A DNA stretch of 51,638 bases, taken from NCBI GenBank assembly GCA_035567895.1, contig DATMPC010000036.1, forward strand, positions 1 to 51,638. Reading direction: 5' to 3'. A program made the position numbers and the translations under genes. Below, piece by piece: positions 7,479 to 16,017 of this stretch (position 1 is its first letter; each line of letters starts with the position of its first letter). Source of the DNA: Terriglobales bacterium (GTDB lineage Bacteria > Acidobacteriota > Terriglobia > Terriglobales > Acidobacteriaceae). Under the pieces are notes generated by a model. It searched no databases. It was not told where the DNA came from and saw nothing but the letters and a program-made list of their open reading frames with translations.

Positions 7479-8305
7479 ATGTGTTTTGAGGGAAAGACTG
7501 CTCTGATCACCGGAAGCTCACGCGGGATCGGCCGCGGCATTGCGTTGAAATTGGCGGAAGGAGGCGCGCGCGTCGCCGTTCATTACTACCGGAACCTGGA
7601 GGCTCGCAGGCAACGCTGGACCAAATCCGGAAACTCGGCTCTTCAGGAATTCTGGTGCAGGCGGACGTATCCAAGCCGGAAGAAATCCGCCGCATGTTTC
7701 AGCAGGTTCGCTCCGAATTCAAGTCGCTGGATATCTTCGTCGCGAACGCGCGCCCCGAAGCTGCGACGTTCTACCAGGCTCCGATGGAGATCACGCTCGA
7801 CAAGTGGGACACCGCCATCGATTCCCAGGCCAAAGCTTTCCTTGTGGCCGTGCGCGAGGCGGCTCCCATTATGTCGACTGGCGGACGCATCGTCGCGATC
7901 TCGTTCGCGCCCGGCGGACGCTTTGGAAGCTGGCAGCCCTGGGTAGCGATGGGCGCTGCAAAGGCGGCAATGGAAGTCTTGGTGCGCTACTTCGCAGTAG
8001 CTCTGGCGAGCCGAGGCATCACCGTGAACACCATCAGCCCCGGCTGGATCGAAGACAGCGTTCTGAACAGCCTGCCCGAAGCGTTCCAAAATGGTCTTCG
8101 TGATTGGCAGGAGCGCGGATGGACTCCAATGGGTCGTCTCGGTACCCCAGCCGACATCGGCAACGCGGTAGCCTTGATCTGCTCCGAACGGGCCTCCTGG
8201 ATCACAGGTCAACTCATCGACGTGGACGGCGGTGCCTCGTTGGTCGATGCCCATCTCCCGCTGGAGTTCCAAGGCATCGCCAAACAGGCAAAGGCCGCAG
8301 CCTGA
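7479..8305 (+). pseudogene. SDR-family oxidoreductase, frameshifted
   Basis: ATG 7479 follows GGAGG by 5 nt. The first frame encodes a Rossmann start (GKTALITGSSRGIGRGIALK, containing the TGxxxGIG nucleotide-binding motif) up to VHYYRN at about 7595. The protein then continues one frame over as GGSQATLDQIRKLGSSGILV, VQADVSKPEEI and so on to the stop at 8305. One base appears missing around 7590-7600. The distal part is well conserved: it keeps ITVNTISPGWI, LGTPADIGNAVALICSE and WITGQLIDVDGG. The catalytic Tyr-X3-Lys is not canonical: the region reads WVAMGAAKAAME, with Lys but no Tyr. Gene inactivated or sequencing error; the intact ancestor would be an NAD(P)H-dependent dehydrogenase. Confidence 0.75.
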
Positions 8306-8782
8306 CATGGCAATGACAAGAAACCGGACAGACGGAGCGTTGTCTCTCGAAATCCTCAGGAGAATAACGGGAACGTCTCGTCTGGAAGGTGTGAAAAAAC
8401 TGACTCTGATTTCGCGTTCGGAAACATTGCGTTTAGAAGCCCTACGAACGATTCGTTGGACGCTGGGTGCCCCGGCCTTCGACTTGTTTTCCCTTAATGA
8501 ACCGGAAAGAGGGTGCGCTATCCTCCGTCTGCCGCGGCGGAGAGGATGGGAGAGAAGGGTGTCGACGACTCGTGGTTTTGATCTTGCTTTTGATTCTCTG
8601 CAATGGACTTAAATCCTGCGTCATGCAAGAAAGTTGAGACGTATTCATGGCGCTAACGATCTGATCAAGTCCATTGCGCAGAACCAAGAGCAAGATCTGA
8701 CTAGCCTCGACCCGTACGGTAATGCACGCGTAGACCCTGTGCTGAAATGGTCGTTCCTGTTTTAAGACTGGCTCGAGGTGAA
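8306..8782 (+). other. Gap with an imperfect inverted repeat, no gene seen
   Basis: No convincing reading frame. It contains the inverted repeat 8581-8697 and a CCGTCTGCCGCGGCGGA hairpin near 8520-8540 similar to those at 34131, 48018 and 50637. Confidence 0.45.
8581..8697. repeat. Imperfect inverted repeat, about 30-nt arms
   Basis: The left arm (8581-8610, beginning ATCTTGCTTTTGATTC) matches the reverse complement of the right arm (8667-8697) with a few mismatches and a one-base offset. Both contain CAATGGACTT. The spacer is about 56 nt. The transcript would form a long hairpin; it may be a miniature mobile element remnant. Confidence 0.5.
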
Positions 8783-9511
8783 CTAGGCGGCTTGGACTTT
8801 GGTACCGTAAGCAAGGCTGGCGTACCAGCTGCCTCGGCCTTGCGGGGTGAGGTCCATAAAGTGCCAGATAGGAGTGAGTAGATCGATGCCACGCTCCTGA
8901 ATGTCGGGCGCCATCCTGGGATGCGCTGTGTAAAAGTGACGCACGGTACCCTTGGCGTCGCGCGTGAAAACGGAAACGGTTGAGTCCTGACCGCCTTCGC
9001 GGTCTTCGCTGCCTAAGTCGTATTTGAAAGTATTGTTGCCGGCGCTAAGGAGGCGCAGCTTGTCCCAGCCCCGTTCGCGCGCGTGCGAGCGCAGCGTCGG
9101 GAGATCGGCGGCAGCGACAACAGCGAAGTCAAGATTCTGAGCGAGATGATGGGCGACACCATTCGCACCGTCGAGCCATGCGGTGCACATGGGGCAAGCC
9201 TTCGTCTGCCTCTTTCCGAACATGAAGTGATAGACGACCAGCGAGCGATTGGGCTTGGTGAAGAGTTCGCCGAGTCGGACGGTGCGCACAGGCGCATCAC
9301 CAGCGTTGAGGTCACGTGGACCCTCTTCAAATTGATAGTCCTGAACAGCAGCACCTTCCGGAAGACTGCGGCGCAGCTCAGCGACACGTTCGCGCTGACG
9401 CATGAGCTCGATTTCGGCAAGGCGAAGCTCCGCGCGCTTGGCCAGATACTCGGAAGATTCGTTGGTCAAATTGGTTTGCCGAAACGTTCCATCAATTACT
9501 GTGTGAACCAT
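8783..9511 (-). CDS. DUF899 thioredoxin-like protein
   Basis: The 242-residue product matches the DUF899 family. It has an N-terminal helical region (EYLAKRAELRLAEIELMRQR), then SLVVYHFMFG, CPMC at residues 106-109, WLDGANGVAHHLAQNLDFAV, and a C-terminal GRGSWYASLAYG. DUF899 proteins are predicted thioredoxin-fold proteins, sometimes called dithiol-disulfide isomerase-like; the CPMC pair sits where the redox motif is expected. No signal peptide, so cytoplasmic. GGAGG lies about 10 nt before ATG 9511. The gene stands alone. Confidence 0.8.
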   Translation of the reverse strand: MVHTVIDGTFRQTNLTNESSEYLAKRAELRLAEIELMRQRERVAELRRSLPEGAAVQDYQFEEGPRDLNAGDAPVRTVRLGELFTKPNRSLVVYHFMFGKRQTKACPMCTAWLDGANGVAHHLAQNLDFAVVAAADLPTLRSHARERGWDKLRLLSAGNNTFKYDLGSEDREGGQDSTVSVFTRDAKGTVRHFYTAHPRMAPDIQERGIDLLTPIWHFMDLTPQGRGSWYASLAYGTKVQAA

Positions 9512-9631
9512 GATGGTGGCCTCCGCGTGTCATTCTCTCTCAAGCAGTAATGACGTGCAATCGATGGTTGACTCACAGAGGCGCCGCAGACAGCCCGGGT
9601 GCCACATCTTTCCTTGACTGTGTCTTCGTGT

Positions 9632-11140
9632 TCACTGTGGAGCAACTAGATCCGTTTTCGGGTGCTCCGGCAAGATTAGAGGTGGCAGCGGTCTGCGATT
9701 GAAATCAAAGTCATTGACCAAGTCACCGAGCTGCGGTGCATTTTCCCGCACGGTTGGGCGTGGATCCGGCCTGCCATCGGTTTTTGGGTCGAGTCGCATT
9801 CCATTCAGGAAATCGTCCTCGATGAATTTCAGGTAGGCGTCAAAGCTCAGCGTCTGCTTATCGATAAACCCGCCTTTGGCAAAAGGGGAAATCACCAATC
9901 CTGGCACGCGGAGACCATATCCATTCTCGTCCACCTTGGGGGGCACAACATGATCGTAAAAACCGCCCCAATCATCCCAAGCCAGGAAGATCGCAGAGTC
10001 TTTCCAATTTGGACCTTTCATCACTGCGTTGATGAGGCCGGTTACGAAAGCCTGCCCGACACTCACCAGCGCAGGCGGATGCTCGCTGACTTCACCCGAG
10101 GGAACAACCCACACGACTTGAGGCAGCGTTCCCTTGCGCGCCTGCTCATAAAAGTTCTCAATGGGCTGGATTCGGTCGAGCTCGCCGTCGTTCTTAACCG
10201 TGTCGAAATACGGAAGTGGATTCCAAATACCGGGTGTTCTGGCGTTTTGTTTTACCGGCGGACAGTTAACTTGTGAGTCGTCCTCGCAATCCGGTTCCGT
10301 TCCCTTCACCACGTAATATCCCCAGCTTACGTGATTTTTGTGCAGTAGATAAGTGAGATCGGTCCAGGCGTAAATGGGCCGCGTGCCAGGTGGACCATTC
10401 CGGGCTTCACCTCCGAAGGCAGCATTCGTTCGACCACCGAAATCCGGGGGTATCCCCGGAGCTTGCAGAGCATTCGTGCAGCTCTCGGGCTTGTCATGCT
10501 CGGTGCAGAAAGCCGACCACCCAGAGACCTGGAATAAATGTTCGGGCAAGCTCCACGACGCGTTCGGCTCGAACATATGGTCCTGGAGCACGAATTTTCG
10601 CGCGTACGCCCAGTAATTAGGGATCTCCCCCTCATCGTGGTAGCCCATTACGTCGGAAGGTGACGAGGGATCACAAACCGGACTGTTTCCAGGCAGACAA
10701 CCCCTTCTGCCCCGCGGCGCTGCCGTCGCACTGACAGCCTGCGCAACAAAGCCGTCCATCTTGCCTTCGTCGATCGCGGCGAGAGCGGCTTTTTCCCCAT
10801 GTGGTCCGCCGCCATTGGCGTCCTGGGAATCGTGGTATGGCTTGATGCATCCTCCATTCTTCGGATCAGGATTGCATACCGACGGCACACCACTTTCCAT
10901 CGGGAATCCCTCCGCCCCAGGGTACGTTCCGAAATAGCTGTCGAACGATCGGTTCTCCTGCATGATGACGATAATGTGTTTGATCCTGTGAATGCCGTCG
11001 TCTCTCTTCTTCGCCTTGGCGAAAGCTGGATAGAGAATAATCACCAGCAGCAGACTTGCAGAAGCTAGGCCCAGTAGCGTGTAGCGCGCGAAATTTAAGC
11101 GAGGCTGGTTCGATTGAGGGCCAGACGATGACAGCATCAT
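9632..11140 (-). CDS. Secreted phosphoesterase (phospholipase C / acid phosphatase family)
   Basis: ATG 11140 follows GGAGG by 7 nt. The 502-residue product has an N-terminal hydrophobic segment ([20 protein letters not shown], residues 22-41) acting as signal or anchor. It shows the signature of the phosphoesterase family PF04185: [20 protein letters not shown] (55-74), [18 protein letters not shown], and [17 protein letters not shown] (about 385-401), whose Asp and His residues bind metal in this family. Members cleave phospholipids or phosphomonoesters outside the cytoplasm. Several Cys pairs fit an exported protein. Exact substrate cannot be read from sequence. Confidence 0.85.
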   Translation of the reverse strand: MMLSSSGPQSNQPRLNFARYTLLGLASASLLLVIILYPAFAKAKKRDDGIHRIKHIIVIMQENRSFDSYFGTYPGAEGFPMESGVPSVCNPDPKNGGCIKPYHDSQDANGGGPHGEKAALAAIDEGKMDGFVAQAVSATAAPRGRRGCLPGNSPVCDPSSPSDVMGYHDEGEIPNYWAYARKFVLQDHMFEPNASWSLPEHLFQVSGWSAFCTEHDKPESCTNALQAPGIPPDFGGRTNAAFGGEARNGPPGTRPIYAWTDLTYLLHKNHVSWGYYVVKGTEPDCEDDSQVNCPPVKQNARTPGIWNPLPYFDTVKNDGELDRIQPIENFYEQARKGTLPQVVWVVPSGEVSEHPPALVSVGQAFVTGLINAVMKGPNWKDSAIFLAWDDWGGFYDHVVPPKVDENGYGLRVPGLVISPFAKGGFIDKQTLSFDAYLKFIEDDFLNGMRLDPKTDGRPDPRPTVRENAPQLGDLVNDFDFNRRPLPPLILPEHPKTDLVAPQ

Positions 11141-11282
11141 CTTTGTACCTCCGAGTCCCGGGCAGCTCAGTCAACGATTCGTGGTTTGATGGGGCAAAAG
11201 TGTAACTCCAATTGGAACGCGAGGGAATATTTCTCGTAGCCTCCAAGGCCAGCAGAAAGTCTTGGCGCTGAAAGAAGAGAAT

Positions 11283-11577
11283 CTACTGCACCAACTCCGA
11301 ACCGAGCCTGAACAGATTCGTCAGTTCCATTACGACGTTTTCCGGTGCAGCATCTTCGTGCAAGTTCAGAGTAATGAACCGCTGCCGGAACGCTGAAGGA
11401 GCGATGGCATTCTTCAGCTCATAATCGATCACTACTGCACCGAAATCGAAGAAGTCAGTCTTTGTCCAAGCCTCATCGAGGCCATGTGCCGCAATGAGAC
11501 GAAATCCTACTGAGTGAATGGCGTCCTTCAGGTCGGTTCAGTCGTTCTTCGTTTGCACAGACAAGCAGGATAGTCAC
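11283..11577 (-). pseudogene. Small response-regulator-receiver-like protein, frameshifted
   Basis: Reading from GTG 11577, the first 14 codons give VTILLVCANEERLN. After one extra C at about 11535 the chain continues as DLKDAIHSVGFRLIAAHGLD, DFFDFGAVVIDYELKN and ends at TAG 11283. The joined 97-residue product has the receiver pattern: a beta-1 strand with acidic pair, a helix, then VVID carrying the presumed phospho-Asp. A TGA closes the second frame just upstream, so neither half is a full gene alone. It is probably a recently disabled orphan receiver. No strong ribosome-binding site is visible before the GTG. Confidence 0.55.
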
Positions 11578-11692
11578 GCGCTGAATTTGGGGTGATGCAC
11601 TGCGAGTGTCAAGGTGACTCGGGTTGTACGTGGCACGTCGGCTGCGGCTCCGGTGGCGGACAGTATTGTGCCAAGGGCATCCTGACTCGGTA

Positions 11693-11881
11693 CTATTCCG
11701 ATACGGAATGCGTACTGTTATGCCGCGTCGTCCGTCGAGTGTCGTCCAAGGAATCGTTAGAGAAATTCGCGAACCGGAGCCACTTGTCCACGTCTGGAGT
11801 TATGTCCCCAAACGCCTGCCTGAACGTCTCCTGGAACTGCTCAAAGGACTTCTGCGGCTCTCCATTTATTTTGACCTGCAT
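11693..11881 (-). CDS. Possible small hypothetical protein or gene remnant
   Basis: From ATG 11881 the frame gives 62 residues beginning MQVKINGEPQKSFEQFQETF, then FGDITPDVDKWLRFANF, which has natural protein composition. After about residue 45 the sequence (DDTRRTTRHNSTHSVSE) looks out of frame, so it may be truncated by a frameshift. No good ribosome-binding site is present. It lies just upstream of the frameshifted receiver-like gene on the same strand and may belong to the same decayed cluster. Confidence 0.3.
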   Translation of the reverse strand: MQVKINGEPQKSFEQFQETFRQAFGDITPDVDKWLRFANFSNDSLDDTRRTTRHNSTHSVSE

Positions 11882-12052
11882 GGAGTAGCTCAATGGTAAG
11901 CGGACAAGATACTCCAAAGAGCAGGAATACGAACAGCAAAAATTCAATTAAATCTCGGGACTGCGAGTCACCGCTTGCCTGTGGTAGCTCGCGGGGCGAT
12001 GCCTGAAGGATCGAGCACGATGCCAGCTATTTTTCTTCGCAACCTCTGGATT

Positions 12053-12146
12053 TGCCGGGTTCTATAAATGGCGATGCCGAGCACCTCTCTCCGATCTGAT
12101 CAGGAGAAGTGTTTGCTCTTGACATCGCCATTTATAGAACCCGGCA
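12053..12146. repeat. Perfect 24-bp inverted repeat, 94-bp hairpin
   Basis: The arms 12053-12076 and 12123-12146 are perfect reverse complements (core GGGTTCTATAAATGGCGATG). Inside, GAGCA/TGCTC and TCTCC/GGAGA extend the stem around a GATCTGATC loop. The whole could fold as one long hairpin. Each arm read outward encodes the same peptide IAIYRTRQ, so it may be an inverted duplication of a gene fragment or a miniature mobile element. Confidence 0.65.
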
Positions 12147-12230
12147 GATGACTCGTCCGGAGTGTCTAGTCCGTCGGTAGTTAGCTTGGACCTGGACTGA
12201 GGATTCTTTCTCTATATCTGTCTTTGGATC

Positions 12231-12256
12231 AGGGGCAGCCCTCAGGGGCTGCCCCT
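12231..12256. terminator. Strong GC hairpin downstream of the membrane-protein gene
   Basis: AGGGGCAGCCC pairs with GGGGCTGCCCCT around a TCA loop. It lies about 40 nt past the stop of the minus-strand gene ending at 12296. No good T-run follows on the minus strand; on the plus strand TTCGCTTT follows. It may act as a transcript end for the subtilase operon, without a canonical uridine tail. Confidence 0.45.
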
Positions 12257-12295
12257 TCGCTTTGCAGGGTCAACACAGTTTTTTCTTGCGCCGAA

Positions 12296-13027
12296 CTAGT
12301 TTCCCGCCACAGCCGCGGCACGGCCCGCTACTGCCGGTACCGGAGCCGATTCCATGGAGCCATCGAAGTAGCGTCTATAGGAGTGAAAGACTCCGAACAT
12401 TACCGGCAGCACGAACAGCGGAACCTGCCAGCCGACCTTCACCGTTGCCGCGAGAACTAACCCGGCGATCGCCGCGCTAGCTACGAAGTATGGGAAGGAG
12501 AGTTGGAAGAGGTCGCCCCAAGTCTTCACAGCGCTCTTCGCTTCGGTGAGCGAGATAACAATGGCAACGGGCATGGTATTCACTACGAAGAACGCACCCG
12601 CAGCCAGCACCAGCAACAACGCTTGCGAACCAGTCATGTTGTTGAGCGCCGGCGAGCCGAACATCATGCGCGTGGCTCCCACTGCCAGGGCCATGTTGCT
12701 GAAGTTGAAGATCGCCTGCACCGTGTTGAACTTCTGCGTTGCCCGCGGCAGGCACTGAACGAAAGTCGAGAAGCACGCTACCGCTAGAGCTTCCGACGCG
12801 CTCATCTCGGCCACTGCGACCAGGATGAACGGCAAATTCACTGACATGCTTCCAGTGAGTCCGGGCAGCTTCACTTTCAACCGCGCTGCCAGGCAGCCTA
12901 CCAGAAGGAACGACACAAAGCGCACACGATCGGCCGATTGGGCGTGCATGGCTGCGTTAGCCAGCACTGCGAGGCCAGCGAGGATGACGAGAGCGATGAA
13001 GAACTGGGCTGCTCTAGAGATTTTCAT
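12296..13027 (-). CDS. Multi-pass integral membrane protein, unknown function
   Basis: I choose ATG 13027, with AGGAGGT about 6 nt upstream. The 243-residue product has about seven hydrophobic segments, including FFIALVILAGLAVLANAAMH, FVSFLLVGCLAARLKV, ALLLVLAAGAFFVVNTMPVA, YFVASAAIAGLVLAATV and PLFVLPVMFGVFHSYRRYF. A PGLTGSMSVNLPFILVAVAE loop is notable. The fold resembles the membrane input modules found at the front of some signalling proteins, but no output domain is attached. It starts 44 nt after the stop of the S8 subtilase, so it is probably cotranscribed and may be its membrane partner; that is inference. Confidence 0.6.
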   Translation of the reverse strand: MKISRAAQFFIALVILAGLAVLANAAMHAQSADRVRFVSFLLVGCLAARLKVKLPGLTGSMSVNLPFILVAVAEMSASEALAVACFSTFVQCLPRATQKFNTVQAIFNFSNMALAVGATRMMFGSPALNNMTGSQALLLVLAAGAFFVVNTMPVAIVISLTEAKSAVKTWGDLFQLSFPYFVASAAIAGLVLAATVKVGWQVPLFVLPVMFGVFHSYRRYFDGSMESAPVPAVAGRAAAVAGN

Positions 13028-13070
13028 TTGTGACCTCCTTTCGCTTTTCATATGAGTTTCTCTAGCTCAG

Positions 13071-14936
13071 CTAGAACTGACTGTTATCGTCGTCGAGCTG
13101 TCCCCAAACTACGCTTTCTCCCCAGACCACGCTGCAGGCACTGTCGTCTAATTGCCCCCAGACAACGGATTCGGCAAAGAGTATCGAACTGCCATCGAGC
13201 GCCGCTTGACCCCATACAACAGAGTTAGCCAATACGGTTGAACTCGAACTCCATACTGAAGGTCCGTAAACCACGGAAGGAGTGTTGACCAGCTTGGTCG
13301 TGCCGGTCGTTGAGTCGTAGACGACAGCCGGAGACGTTGCGCCGCCGCTTACAACCGTGTTGTCGGCCAGCGCCGCCTGTATGTCGAGATAGCCCGCGCC
13401 GTAAGTGAAGAGATCGGGCTGAGTTGTGTAGGCATTCCCCGCAAGGTCATACGTCGTCATTGGAGTCTGCGGATAACCCTTCCAGGCGTTCTTCATCATC
13501 AGAGCTTTAATCGAATCTGGCGTCGCTGATGAATTTGCCTGGATCATCAACGCGGCCGCACCGGCTACCACCGGAGTTGCCATGCTGGTGCCACTCAGCT
13601 CCATGTACTGACCGGCTGCAGAGACTCCGCAGACCGTTGGATCTGAAGTTGCTGCGCCGCACATTGCCGCCGGAGTAAGCAACAATCCGGCTGGAAGTGA
13701 CGTGGCGATCGTGCTTCCCGGAGACTCTAACGAAGTGATCTTGTTACCGGGAGCGACTATGTCGGGCTTAGCGATATGGTCGACGAGTGACGGACCTTTT
13801 GAACTGAAGGTGTCGATCACGTCATCGGTCCGCGTCCAAGTGTTAACCGGGTTCATGGCTCCTACGGTGATGACGTTGGGATCATTGCCAGGAGCCTGGA
13901 TCGTGCCGTAACCTTTTTCGCCGAAACTGTTGTCACGTCCCAGGTTGCCCGCGGCGACGACCACCACAATGCCCGCCTGCCAAGCCTGCTCTACGGCTTG
14001 GCACAGCGGATCCACCGTGTATGACTCGTACACCGGACGTCCGAGTGAGAGGTTGATCACGCGGATGTTGTACTGATCTTTGAGCTGGATGGCCCGATTA
14101 ATGGCCGCGATCACTGAACTGTCGCCTCCGCCGCCATTCGCATCAAGCACGCGAAGATTAATGATGTTGGCGTTAGGTGCGATTCCGACGTACTGCTCGG
14201 CGTATCCCAACCCGGAGTCATGACCATTACCCGCGGCAATGCCGGCCACGTGCGTGCCGTGACCATAAGCATCATTCGTAGTGGGATCGTTCGGCACGAA
14301 GCTTTCGCTGTAGACCACACGCGATGCGGTCATGTCGGCCGTCTGAAGGTCGTCGTGCCGGTAGACGCCGCTATCGATGACGGCGATTCCGATTCCGCTA
14401 CCGTCGACCCCATAGTTCTGGCGTGCAACGGGCGCGTTGATCGGGGCCGCAGCATCGTCCCACATCGACTTGTTACGGCGATCTGGGGTTACGTAGAGAA
14501 CGTGATCGTCTTGCAACAGGCGATCAAGCGCTGCTACCGGAATGCGAACAGAAGCGCCGTGCACAGCGCCGAATTCCCGCTTGAAGGTCGCGTGCAGGTC
14601 GCGCTCGTATTTGGCGCGATGGTCCTGCTTGAAATGTGCATGCGCGGCAACGACGGTTTGCTTTTTCCGATCGCCATGAGGCCCGCTATAGAGCTTGTCA
14701 TTCGGGTGAAAATTCTTGTCGTTCTCGAATGCATCCGGCTTGAACTGGACAATAACGTCCACAGTTCCGTCCGGATTCACCGGGAAATTGTCGATATCGG
14801 GCGCGGCTTTCGGACCGTGCTTACTCTTATTGGCCGCGACGCCTTCCGATACCAAGCTCAATAGCACGAGCAGAACAGGCAGACACGTATGACCAAAGCG
14901 AGTAATTGCGCCCCGGTTTGTGCGTTGAGTTTTCAT
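13071..14936 (-). CDS. Secreted S8 subtilisin-like serine protease with C-terminal VWG repeats
   Basis: The 621-residue product has a signal peptide (residues 14-34), an I9-like propeptide region (about 55-150, GTVDVIVQFKP to DDHVLYVTPD) and a full S8 catalytic domain. The triad is Asp188 (AVIDSGVYRHDD), His226 (YGHGTHVAG) and Ser451 (SGTSMATPVVAGAAAL), with oxyanion Asn331 (AAGN). The last 60 residues carry a repeated S-V-(V)-W-G motif (NSVVWGQ, ESVVWGQ, CSVVWGE, ESVVWGQ) spaced through Asp/Ser-rich linkers. Such tails are known in some bacterial S8 proteases and may serve surface retention or processing. A short peptide also ending in AVWGS is encoded just upstream, and a multi-pass membrane protein just downstream. 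Confidence 0.9.
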   Translation of the reverse strand: MKTQRTNRGAITRFGHTCLPVLLVLLSLVSEGVAANKSKHGPKAAPDIDNFPVNPDGTVDVIVQFKPDAFENDKNFHPNDKLYSGPHGDRKKQTVVAAHAHFKQDHRAKYERDLHATFKREFGAVHGASVRIPVAALDRLLQDDHVLYVTPDRRNKSMWDDAAAPINAPVARQNYGVDGSGIGIAVIDSGVYRHDDLQTADMTASRVVYSESFVPNDPTTNDAYGHGTHVAGIAAGNGHDSGLGYAEQYVGIAPNANIINLRVLDANGGGGDSSVIAAINRAIQLKDQYNIRVINLSLGRPVYESYTVDPLCQAVEQAWQAGIVVVVAAGNLGRDNSFGEKGYGTIQAPGNDPNVITVGAMNPVNTWTRTDDVIDTFSSKGPSLVDHIAKPDIVAPGNKITSLESPGSTIATSLPAGLLLTPAAMCGAATSDPTVCGVSAAGQYMELSGTSMATPVVAGAAALMIQANSSATPDSIKALMMKNAWKGYPQTPMTTYDLAGNAYTTQPDLFTYGAGYLDIQAALADNTVVSGGATSPAVVYDSTTGTTKLVNTPSVVYGPSVWSSSSTVLANSVVWGQAALDGSSILFAESVVWGQLDDSACSVVWGESVVWGQLDDDNSQF

Positions 14937-15014
14937 TCGAATCCTTCTTACTCCCTGTGAGAAGGTCTGGCTTTTTGCACCGCGCTTGAAGCGCGGGTTA
15001 AAGAGAAGGACTGC

Positions 15015-15146
15015 CTAGGAGCCCCAAACGGCCGAGGCTACTGTGCTGAGCACGTGCTTCACATGACGGGAGGAAAGGTTCAACCCAGCGATGACAACGA
15101 ACGTCAGGCTGAGCAGGAAAACGATGATTTTGCTGCTCTTTGCCAT
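15015..15146 (-). CDS. 43-aa membrane peptide ending in AVWGS
   Basis: From ATG 15146 to TAG 15015 the frame encodes a basic start (MAKSSK), one hydrophobic helix (IIVFLLSLTFVVIAGLNL, residues 7-24) and a tail ending HVLSTVASAVWGS. The design is a signal-anchor or small secreted peptide. The AVWGS end resembles the VWG motif repeated at the C-terminus of the S8 protease encoded 79 nt downstream on the same strand. The ribosome-binding site is weak, which lowers confidence. A GCGC hairpin at 14981-14997 sits between the two genes. Confidence 0.45.
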   Translation of the reverse strand: MAKSSKIIVFLLSLTFVVIAGLNLSSRHVKHVLSTVASAVWGS

Positions 15147-15704
15147 AGTGGTGAAAGATCGCTCACCTGTTTAGGAGCAAGCAAGAAACCAAAGTTACGC
15201 AGAAGTTGTGCCTTTATTTTTCAACGAGTTGGACAAATGGCGGAACTCGGCAGAAAGGACACTTTGTCCGCTGAGACACTGCACCAAAGTGGTACACAGG
15301 CGGCCAAATAGATGAAAAGGGCACGGTTGCGCCGGCTGTGCCAATAAGGGACATTTTGTCTCTGCAACCGCCCTGACCCCAGGAACTTGGCTCCCCATCC
15401 GACGCTCATCCAATTTGCTTCGAGTGAGTTTTTGAAATCCGGCTGGTCGCCGAGGTTTGCATTTCAAGAACAGCACGGTCAAGGCCCCAGCCAGCAGTAA
15501 AACGGCTCCTTGGAATCAAGAGATCGAAGTTCCTGGACTGATGGTCGGCAAACAGGAAGTTATCCAGAAACGGGCTTGTGAGTAATAAAGAAGCAGCCCC
15601 CGGTTTGTCGGCTATTCCGAAATTATCCACCGCGACGAATCTTTCAACAGAGGCTTGGAATCTGAATTCCCAAATCTGTCTTTTCTGAAAAGCATCAAGA
15701 GAGA

Positions 15705-15935
15705 AGATCTTCCCTTATCTTCCCTTAACCATTGGATTGTCGCTCCAACGGTTCGACGGAGGCTGTTGCGTAGCTGTCGAGGGGCATATTCTCCCCTCAG
15801 ATTCGGAATCTCGCGGTCTGAGGGGAGAATCTGCCCCTTGCCCTTTGGGATTTCGACCCAAAGGTTTGAGGGCACATGATCGTTGGATTTAGCGCCCAAA
15901 GGTCGAGGGAAGATTAGGGAAGATTAGGGAAGAAT
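15705..15935. repeat. Nested palindromic element, about 230 bp
   Basis: Outer arms (TCTTCCCTTATCTTCCCTTA near 15708 and its approximate reverse complement at 15905-15935, with three AGGGAAGA units) enclose CCAACG/CGTTGG. Inside is a 21-bp inverted repeat (15781-15801 and 15817-15837, core ATTCTCCCCTCAGA, one mismatch, 15-nt loop) and a perfect 8-bp hairpin CCTTTGGG/CCCAAAGG (15842-15864). The structure resembles a non-coding miniature element. Confidence 0.5.
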
Positions 15936-16017
15936 AAGGATTCTGACGGGTATTTTTTGATACTTCAAAGCTCGTCCCTGTCCGCGCAGCTCGTTGAAAA
16001 TACGTTTAAGCGCCGCG

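Noticed and set aside
7590-7602. Programmed frameshift in the SDR gene
   Set aside because: No slippery heptamer or downstream stimulator is evident; simple mutation or read error is more likely.
7643-8308. 221-codon minus frame over the SDR gene
   Set aside because: Antisense shadow of conserved SDR sequence.
11876-11915. tRNA-like D-arm (GGAGTAGCTCAATGGTAAGC)
   Set aside because: No anticodon stem, T-arm or acceptor partner follows; judged a chance match.
14220-14864. 214-codon plus frame inside the subtilase gene
   Set aside because: Antisense shadow of a well-supported S8 gene.
15054-15311. 85-codon plus frame upstream of the subtilase
   Set aside because: No ribosome-binding site or domain; overlaps the better-supported 43-codon minus gene.
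15329-15345. Sigma-54 promoter (GGCAC-N-GCGCA on the minus strand)
   Set aside because: The -12 element deviates from TTGC; too weak to call as a feature.
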